The notes beneath the pieces were generated by a model that did not search any database, was not told where the DNA came from, and worked only from the letters and a program-made list of their open reading frames with translations. A stretch of DNA of 19,746 bases, from assembly GCA_947625365.1 (NCBI GenBank), contig CANQNZ010000013.1, positions 1-19,746 on the forward strand. The letters run 5' to 3'. A program made the position numbers and the translations under genes. Positions 1-4,438 of the stretch are shown piece after piece. Each line of letters begins with the position of its first letter. Position 1 is the stretch's first letter. The DNA is from an uncultured Bacilli bacterium. GTDB lineage: Bacteria > Bacillota_I > Bacilli_A > RF39 > UBA660.

Positions 1-1
1 A

Positions 2-547
2 ACGAACTCAGATATGAAATCGTACTTAGAAGAATGGTATAGTTCAAATTTGAGAACGTTCGACTCAAAGATAGCAATCACGACATTCTGCAATGATGTG
101 TCATATGGTTCCGGAGAAGAAGATAGTTCAAACAGTTTACTTTATGGTTCAATTGATAGAGTGTATACAAACCATAAGCCCAGCCTAGAATGTCCCGACC
201 CATATAAGAAGGATAATAGTGAATTAAGAACTTATGGAGGGGTATATAAACTAAAAATAGGATTAATAAATACAGATGAAATGAACATGGCAGGAATAAA
301 TTATACTAATAGTTCATCAACGAATGCAACAACTGAAAACTATCTGTATCATACATATTATTGGTGGAACCTGTCGCCTAATTACGCCAACTCTAGTGAT
401 GCCTATGTTATGCAAGGTTTCAGTGGTTACCGCCTCAGCAACAACGTCACTAGCGGTTACGACTTGCTGCCAGTTGTCAATCTGCGGGCTGGTACACAGT
501 CCACTAGCGGGGATGGAACATCTAGTTCACCATTAAAAATAAATTAG
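2..547 (+). CDS. C-terminal part of a surface-type protein with a lectin/SUMF-like (DUF6273-like) domain; 5' end outside window
   Basis: The reading frame is already open at the left edge, so the visible 181 codons are a C-terminal fragment; the in-frame ATG at 14 is not a convincing start. The text SKIATTFCND-like, then KPSLECP, GLINTDEM, YYWWNLSP, AYV, LLPVVNLR and GTSSSP follows the pattern of the C-type-lectin/formylglycine-generating-enzyme-like domains found repeatedly in surface proteins of gut Firmicutes (from memory of the family, not a search). Such domains usually bind ligands at the cell surface. The first two thirds have modest GC, but bases 361-520 are about 52% GC and 15 of the 28 codons from 380 to 463 end in C, against about 13% before that. 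This fits a diversity-generating retroelement variable region (see findings). Function of the whole protein is unknown because the N-terminus is missing. Confidence 0.75.
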   Translation, partial: TNSDMKSYLEEWYSSNLRTFDSKIAITTFCNDVSYGSGEEDSSNSLLYGSIDRVYTNHKPSLECPDPYKKDNSELRTYGGVYKLKIGLINTDEMNMAGINYTNSSSTNATTENYLYHTYYWWNLSPNYANSSDAYVMQGFSGYRLSNNVTSGYDLLPVVNLRAGTQSTSGDGTSSSPLKIN

Positions 548-548
548 G

Positions 549-570
549 TATAAACGCTTATGCGTTTATA
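549..570. other. AT-rich hairpin just after the surface-protein stop codon
   Basis: A perfect 9-bp inverted repeat (TATAAACGC at 549-557, GCGTTTATA at 562-570) with a 4-base loop begins two bases after the TAG stop. No T-tract follows, so it is not a clear Rho-independent terminator; it may be a 3'-end stabilising hairpin, or a hairpin like those described just downstream of some DGR variable regions. Confidence 0.5.
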
Positions 571-637
571 TATAGATAAGTCAAAGAAAACTTTTTATTG
601 TTACACTTCGTTATATAATAAAAATGTATTCCTATTA

Positions 638-651
638 TTATTTCTTTGACT
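638..651 (+). repeat. Direct repeat copy A (TTATTTCTTTGACT) leading into a terminator
   Basis: This 14-base sequence recurs exactly at 1230-1243. Both copies sit directly before similar terminator hairpins, one on each side of the XRE gene. The last ten bases (TTTCTTTGAC up to 650) also pair with an inverted copy at 580-589. Confidence 0.7.
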
Positions 652-654
652 CTT

Positions 655-680
655 AAACACTGGCTATGCTGGTGTTTTTT
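655..680 (+). terminator. Rho-independent terminator
   Basis: Stem AAACACTGGC / GCTGGTGTTT with two G-T wobbles and a TAT loop, followed by a T-run to 680. It probably ends the transcript of the surface-protein gene. Confidence 0.75.
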
Positions 681-826
681 GTGAAAGAAAACTCTTAGAT
701 AGTCTGAGGTTTGTAAAGTTTAAGTAGTAAGTTGAAAATAAGAAAATTTTTATGATGATATATAGCAAATTAATTAAAATAAGATAGGTTAAGCTAGCAA
801 GAGCGATAACGAAAAACCACTAGTTA

Positions 827-855
827 TTGTATTTCTATTAATTTGGTGTTATAGT
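827..855 (+). promoter_or_regulatory. SigA-type promoter with extended -10 for the XRE gene
   Basis: TTGTAT at 827-832, a 17-base spacer, then TATAGT at 850-855 preceded by TGn (847-849). The predicted start of transcription is near 862, leaving a short leader that contains the AAAGGTGG ribosome binding site. Confidence 0.6.
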
Positions 856-883
856 AAAAGAACTTTTGAAAAAGGTGGTATTT

Positions 884-1219
884 ATGGACAAAAAATTATT
901 TGGTTTAAACTTACGAAAAATTCGTTTAGAAAAGGGAATAACATTACCGGCTTTAGCTGATAAAATGGGAATAACTAACCCTTATTTAAGTGATATTGAA
1001 AGAGGGAATAGGACTCCTAATGCTAAAATATGTGAAAAAGTTTTTAGCTGTTTAAATTTAACTAATCAAGAGAAACGCATGCTTTTGGATGCTGCCGCTT
1101 TATATAGTGATACCCTTCCTTATGATGTTGTAGCCTATCTTTTAGAAAATAAAGATTTGTTAGAAAATATTAAAAAAGAAATGATGGAAAATAATTATTC
1201 ATATAAACTAAATCTATGA
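884..1219 (+). CDS. XRE-family helix-turn-helix transcriptional regulator
   Basis: A 111-residue DNA-binding protein. Residues ~6-62 form the Cro/CI-type HTH: the segment TLPALADKMGITNPYLSDIE holds helices 2 and 3, followed by RGNRTP. The remaining ~50 residues are helical and contain LPYDVVAYLLEN, the kind of short tail seen in stand-alone XRE regulators of plasmids, phages and conjugative elements. Start choice: an in-frame TTG at 866 lies close to the predicted transcription start, whereas ATG 884 has a strong AAAGGTGG six bases upstream, so 884 is preferred. The gene ends in a double TGA. It is monocistronic, bracketed by two related terminators (655-680 and 1244-1273). No toxin or target gene adjoins it, so its regulon cannot be inferred. 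Confidence 0.9.
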   Translation: MDKKLFGLNLRKIRLEKGITLPALADKMGITNPYLSDIERGNRTPNAKICEKVFSCLNLTNQEKRMLLDAAALYSDTLPYDVVAYLLENKDLLENIKKEMMENNYSYKLNL

Positions 1220-1229
1220 TGAAAGTATC

Positions 1230-1243
1230 TTATTTCTTTGACT
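1230..1243 (+). repeat. Direct repeat copy B (TTATTTCTTTGACT)
   Basis: Exact 14-base copy of 638-651, again directly upstream of a terminator hairpin. Similarity continues weakly beyond it: CTGG...CCGGTGTTTTTT and an ACTCT-TTA stretch follow both copies. Confidence 0.7.
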
Positions 1244-1273
1244 AAAAACCCTGGTTTAACTCCGGTGTTTTTT
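1244..1273 (+). terminator. Rho-independent terminator of the XRE gene
   Basis: Arms AAAAACCCTGG (1244-1254) and CCGGTGTTTTT (from 1262) pair with one mismatch and one wobble around a 7-base loop and end in a T-run. It resembles the terminator at 655-680. Confidence 0.75.
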
Positions 1274-1277
1274 TAGA

Positions 1278-1304
1278 ACTCTATTAAAAATAAAACATAA
1301 AATA
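1278..1304 (+). promoter_or_regulatory. SigK-like (late mother-cell) promoter candidate
   Basis: AC at 1278-1279, a 16-base spacer and CATAAAATA at 1296-1304 match the Bacillus SigK pattern AC-N16/17-CATAnnnTA. The following leader starts around the GAGGGGAG ribosome binding site at 1311-1318. No better SigA-type site is seen here. AT-rich DNA can match this loose consensus by chance. Confidence 0.4.
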
Positions 1305-1327
1305 AAGTGAGAGGGGAGTAAATATTT

Positions 1328-1570
1328 ATGTATACTTATCCAAATTATAATATGGCCAATACTCCTTATAATAATATTGCCTACTCAAATGATAGACAAT
1401 TTTTGTTTCCATTTTTAGTAGGGGCTGTTACAGGTGGAGCTGCCATTGGTCTTACTAGACCGAGACCGGTATATGTTAATCAACCATATGGTGGACCTCG
1501 CCCTGGTGGTTATGGCTATTATAGTAATTACGGTTACTATAATCCAGGATATTATCCATATTATCGATAA
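1328..1570 (+). CDS. Small Tyr/Gly/Asn-rich protein, likely spore-coat or envelope component
   Basis: An 80-residue protein with strong composition bias. Residues 1-25 are rich in Tyr, Asn and Pro; residues 26-43 form a short hydrophobic Gly/Ala-containing segment (FLFPFLVGAVTGGAAIGL); residues 44-80 are Pro/Gly/Tyr-rich with repeated GYY and YY units, ending in YPYYR. Small Tyr/Gly-rich proteins of this shape are common in Bacillus and Clostridium spore coats, but I cannot assign a named family. ATG 1328 has GAGGGGAG nine bases upstream. The SigK-like site at 1278-1304 supports a late sporulation role, as inference. The stop codon overlaps the 3' end of the convergent FtsW/RodA gene by 10 bases. 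Confidence 0.75.
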   Translation: MYTYPNYNMANTPYNNIAYSNDRQFLFPFLVGAVTGGAAIGLTRPRPVYVNQPYGGPRPGGYGYYSNYGYYNPGYYPYYR

Positions 1571-2685
1571 AATACTCTATAAGGGTATTTTTCTTTTTCT
1601 AAACTAAGTTTAACTATTAAAGCAATACTTATAAAAAATAAGACTAAGCTACTACCGCCATAAGATAAAAAGGGAAGAGGAATACCTACAATAGGAAGCA
1701 AGCCAATATTCATAAATATATTTTGAATTTGTTGATATAAAAACATTGCTAAAAAGCCTACAGTAATTATTTTACAACTACGATTATTAACATTCATTAT
1801 ATTATGCATTATAATTAAATCTAAAAATAAGTAACAAGCTAAGATAATTATACCGGCGCTTATACCAAAATGATTGATAGATAATGCAAAAATAAAGTCA
1901 GTAGCAGCTTCTGGAAAATATAAATTATGCGCGTTTTTAGGAAGATTGAAAAATTTGGCACTACCTATAGTTGTTAAGGCATTTTCAATTTGCATGCCTC
2001 CTCCTTTTTTAAATTCTGTTAAACGTTCTATACGATAAAAAATACTAGAACCAAATATTTTAATAAAGATATCTTTTTGAAAAAAATATAAACAAATAAA
2101 TCCTCCTAAAATAATAGTTCCAATGCCAAGAAGAATGAAAAAATATCTTTTTTTAATTTTACTTGTTAATAAAATTCCTAAAGTAATAAAAAAGTAAATA
2201 ACAATTGCTCCTGTATCTGGCTCTAAAAACGTAAGTAAAGAAGGAATTAAAAAGATTATAATTATTCTTGCCAGCAGGATAATATGGTCTTTATTAGTTT
2301 TTAAAAAAGTAGTAGAAATAACTTTAGTTAAATATAAAATTAAAGATAGTTTCATAAATTCACTAGGTTGAAAAGAAAAGGGACCAAAATTAAACCAAGC
2401 TTTAGAACCATTAACTGTTGTTCCAAAAAATAAAACCATAACTAAAAGAAAAATATTAAGTAGATATATAGGAAAACTTAATTTTAAAATAAAATTAGGT
2501 TTTAAAAGAATAACTAAGATAAAAAGAGTTATAGATAGAATGTACCAAATAATTTGTTTAAAGAAAAAGTCTTTAAATAAATTAGAGATATTTGGAGCAT
2601 AATAAAGATTTAACAAACTTAAAAGCATAAGTATTGCAATGGGAATTAAATATAATAATATTTTTTTAGATATAATTTTTTTCAT
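1561..2685 (-). CDS. FtsW/RodA/SpoVE-family peptidoglycan glycosyltransferase
   Basis: A ~374-residue polytopic membrane protein with about ten hydrophobic segments. SEDS-family proteins polymerise lipid II into glycan strands together with a class B PBP. Family signatures are present: NGSKAWFNFGP with QPSE (residues ~92-109), LEPDTGA (~155-160), PEAATDFIFA (~259-267) and PFLSYGGSS near the C-terminus. The essential Asp of TDFIFA (D263) is kept, but the two Glu residues that normally follow (FIFAxxxEExG) are Asn-His here (N271, H272). Start choice: an ATG at 2733 would add 16 residues, but a TATAAT (2711-2716, minus strand) places transcription start near 2704, so ATG 2685 is preferred, although it has no clear ribosome binding site. 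Without genome context I cannot say whether this is the elongation (RodA), division (FtsW) or sporulation (SpoVE) member. Confidence 0.9.
   Translation of the reverse strand: MKKIISKKILLYLIPIAILMLLSLLNLYYAPNISNLFKDFFFKQIIWYILSITLFILVILLKPNFILKLSFPIYLLNIFLLVMVLFFGTTVNGSKAWFNFGPFSFQPSEFMKLSLILYLTKVISTTFLKTNKDHIILLARIIIIFLIPSLLTFLEPDTGAIVIYFFITLGILLTSKIKKRYFFILLGIGTIILGGFICLYFFQKDIFIKIFGSSIFYRIERLTEFKKGGGMQIENALTTIGSAKFFNLPKNAHNLYFPEAATDFIFALSINHFGISAGIIILACYLFLDLIIMHNIMNVNNRSCKIITVGFLAMFLYQQIQNIFMNIGLLPIVGIPLPFLSYGGSSLVLFFISIALIVKLSLEKEKYPYRVFYR
1569..1597 (+). terminator. Rho-independent terminator lying inside the convergent gene's 3' coding end
   Basis: AAAATACTC (1569-1577), loop TATAA, GGGTATTTT (1583-1591), then T-rich sequence. 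It serves the plus-strand small protein gene while also encoding the last residues of the minus-strand FtsW/RodA protein. Read from the minus strand it has only a short T-run. Confidence 0.65.
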
Positions 2686-2710
2686 ATTTTTAGTATGGAC
2701 AATTTTAGGG

Positions 2711-2716
2711 ATTATA
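2711..2716 (-). promoter_or_regulatory. -10 element for the FtsW/RodA gene
   Basis: A perfect TATAAT on the minus strand, about 26 bases upstream of ATG 2685. The -35 region is weak. It helps choose the downstream start codon. Confidence 0.4.
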
Positions 2717-2762
2717 CAACATTTAGGGCGCATTTCATATATTATTTATAGAGGTGGATATA

Positions 2763-3062
2763 ATGAATAAGGATTTACCAAATGTTTTTCCCGGTCAAAT
2801 AGGAGAAGATGTGAATAATACCCAAGAAATATTTTATTCAAAAGAAAATAGAACATCTATTGAAACAGATAATTTAAGTATTTCATCAAAAATAAATCGT
2901 ATTTTTAATTCTCCAAATTACATTTATAAAAAAGAAGTTTTAATTAAAATGAATGGTATAGAAGAGAAAAAAATTATCATAGGTAAAACTCCAACAACTC
3001 TTTTAACTATGGATAATGAAGTAATTGATATTAATAAAATTGAAGATATTAAAATTGTTTAA
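2763..3062 (+). CDS. Small protein of unknown function
   Basis: A 99-residue protein that I do not recognise. The first ~55 residues are polar and probably disordered (LPNVFPGQIGED, then Asn/Ser/Glu-rich). The C-terminal ~45 residues alternate hydrophobic and charged residues (KKEVLIKMNGIEEKKIIIGK, then LLTMDNEVIDINKIEDIKIV), as in a small beta-barrel. Disordered N-terminus plus small beta domain recalls some spore coat proteins, but this is only an impression. Start choice: GTG 2754 lies inside the ribosome binding site AGAGGTGG (2750-2757), so ATG 2763 is preferred. CATATATTA at 2736-2744 resembles a SigK/SigE -10, but the -35 spacing is poor. The gene is divergent from the FtsW/RodA gene. 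Confidence 0.7.
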   Translation: MNKDLPNVFPGQIGEDVNNTQEIFYSKENRTSIETDNLSISSKINRIFNSPNYIYKKEVLIKMNGIEEKKIIIGKTPTTLLTMDNEVIDINKIEDIKIV

Positions 3063-3063
3063 C

Positions 3064-3093
3064 TTTACTTTTGACGCTTTCTAATGGTATAAT
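3064..3093 (+). promoter_or_regulatory. SigA-type promoter with extended -10
   Basis: TTTACT at 3064-3069, an 18-base spacer and TATAAT at 3088-3093 preceded by TGG. It starts right after the previous stop codon and leaves a ~16-base leader carrying AAGGAG. Confidence 0.65.
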
Positions 3094-3115
3094 TTGGGTG
3101 TATTAAGGAGCTTTT

Positions 3116-4390
3116 ATGAGAAAGTTAAAAAATCGTAATGTTTATATTTTTGTTATAACAATACTATTTATTTCTTTGTCTTTAAATGTTGTCGGAATTA
3201 TTTTACATGTTAAAAATGTTTATGGTTATAATTATGTATCTTATCAAACTAATTTTGATACTACAGTAGATGCAGAAAAAGCTACGGTTTATGCTACATT
3301 AAAAGATTCTGATGTTGGCTTTGTTGAAGGATTTGGACCAAGAGAGGTAACTTTAAGTTATGGGCATGTAGATGTTCCTATTGAAATAAAAAATAAAAAT
3401 AAAACAACGAAAACTTACACTTTAGTTATTAACAAACCTGATAAAAGAAGTACAGAAAATCGTTTAAGTGATTTAACTACTAATGTTAAAGATTTAAAAT
3501 TTAATACTAATCAATATAGCTATAATATTAATGTTGGCAAAAATATTTCGGAAATTATTATTAATGCTTCTTTGAAATCACCTAAATCTCATTTTGTTAA
3601 TAATTATGAACCTCGTAAGATAAGTTTAAGTGAAGGTTTAAATGTAGCTTTTATTCGTGTTAAGAGTGAAGCAGGAGTAGAAAGAGATTATAAAATAAAT
3701 ATTTTTAAAAATAATACTGAAGAAGATGTGCTCGAAAATAATTCTGATAGTTTAGACTTAGCTAGTTTATCTTTAAGTAATGGTTTAATAAAATTTAAAA
3801 AAGATAAATTAAATTATAAAGTTAATGTTCCAAGTAATGTTGATGAAATCAGTGTTTATGCATTTGCTCAAAATCCTAACGCGGAAGTTCAAATTGAAGG
3901 GGGCCAAAACTTAGTTGTTGGGCAAAATGAAATTAAAGTAATCGTTAAATTTAATAATCAAGAAAAAGTTTATACTATTACGGTAAATAGACAAAAAGAT
4001 AATGAGATTAAAAATGCTGATAACCTAAAATATTTAAATGTTGGTGGGTTTAATATTAATTTTAAACCAGATAAATATGATTATGAAATAACTGCAGATT
4101 ATAATCGAAATTTAATTGTCAGTGCTTACCCATATTCAGAGTTTTCTCAAGTAACAATATCAGGAAATGATACTAAATCTCAAAATAAGGAAATAAAAAT
4201 AATTGTTACTTCTGAAGATAATAATACCAAAACTTATACTATTAAAGTTAAAAAACAATTTTGGAGTATGAAAAATGAAATTATTGCTGTTTCAATAACC
4301 TTTATTGTTGGATTAGCTATAGTAGCCCTATTAAAATATTATGAGATGCAGAAAAGTACGAAAAAACGTCAAAAACGTGCGAAAAAATAA
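3116..4390 (+). CDS. Membrane-anchored protein with cadherin-like beta-sandwich repeats
   Basis: A 424-residue exported protein. Residues ~9-31 are an uncleaved signal anchor. They are followed by one diverged and three clearer beta-sandwich repeats (~40-105, ~113-197, ~214-293, ~303-380), each ending in the pattern YTLVINK / YKINIFK / YTITVNR / YTIKVKK and containing L-S-L-G-like starts with a YDY/YNY/YSY core. This matches the cadherin-like beta-sandwich (PF12733) type common in Firmicutes surface proteins. Residues ~386-410 form a second membrane segment, and a very basic cytoplasmic tail ends the chain (KSTKKRQKRAKK). Both ends are thus predicted inside the cell, with the repeats as an external loop. 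ATG 3116 has AAGGAG five bases upstream. It has its own promoter and terminator. Role is probably adhesive or structural, not established. Confidence 0.85.
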   Translation: MRKLKNRNVYIFVITILFISLSLNVVGIILHVKNVYGYNYVSYQTNFDTTVDAEKATVYATLKDSDVGFVEGFGPREVTLSYGHVDVPIEIKNKNKTTKTYTLVINKPDKRSTENRLSDLTTNVKDLKFNTNQYSYNINVGKNISEIIINASLKSPKSHFVNNYEPRKISLSEGLNVAFIRVKSEAGVERDYKINIFKNNTEEDVLENNSDSLDLASLSLSNGLIKFKKDKLNYKVNVPSNVDEISVYAFAQNPNAEVQIEGGQNLVVGQNEIKVIVKFNNQEKVYTITVNRQKDNEIKNADNLKYLNVGGFNINFKPDKYDYEITADYNRNLIVSAYPYSEFSQVTISGNDTKSQNKEIKIIVTSEDNNTKTYTIKVKKQFWSMKNEIIAVSITFIVGLAIVALLKYYEMQKSTKKRQKRAKK

Positions 4391-4420
4391 GTAACTTAGT
4401 TTACTTATTTTATTTTTGTT
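4384..4420 (+). terminator. AT-rich terminator overlapping the stop codon
   Basis: AAATAAGTAA (4385-4394) pairs perfectly with TTACTTATTT (4401-4410) around a 6-base loop, then a T-rich tail. The TAA stop (4388-4390) lies in the left arm, and the right arm contains the putative -35 box of the next gene. Confidence 0.6.
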
Positions 4421-4428
4421 TTTATAAT
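4401..4428 (+). promoter_or_regulatory. Promoter for the U32 gene, implying a leaderless transcript
   Basis: TTACTT at 4401-4406, a 16-base spacer and a perfect TATAAT at 4423-4428. Transcription would start about 4435-4438, at or next to the start codon. No Shine-Dalgarno sequence lies between. Confidence 0.5.
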
Positions 4429-4438
4429 TTAATTAGTG

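Larger units (their letters stand above)
548..883. other. 336-base gene-free stretch between the surface protein and the XRE gene
   Basis: It holds the hairpin at 549-570, an inverted repeat (GTCAAAGAAA at 580-589 against TTTCTTTGAC at 641-650), a terminator (655-680) and the XRE promoter (827-855). Bases 681-826 contain no coding sequence that I can support on either strand. I see no tRNA, riboswitch or template-repeat-like copy of the upstream lectin domain here. Confidence 0.6.

Noticed and set aside
580..650. Inverted repeat GTCAAAGAAA / TTTCTTTGAC as a recombination site or mobile element end
   Set aside because: Arms are only 10 bases, the 51-base interior is AT-rich and unstructured, and no integrase or transposase is nearby; kept only as a repeat note.
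789..830. Minus-strand similarity to the lectin variable region (ACTAGTGGTT, then CTTGCT), as a possible template repeat or remnant
   Set aside because: Only two short blocks match (9 of 10 and 6 of 6 bases) with an unequal gap, and the differences are not adenine positions, so it does not behave like a DGR template.
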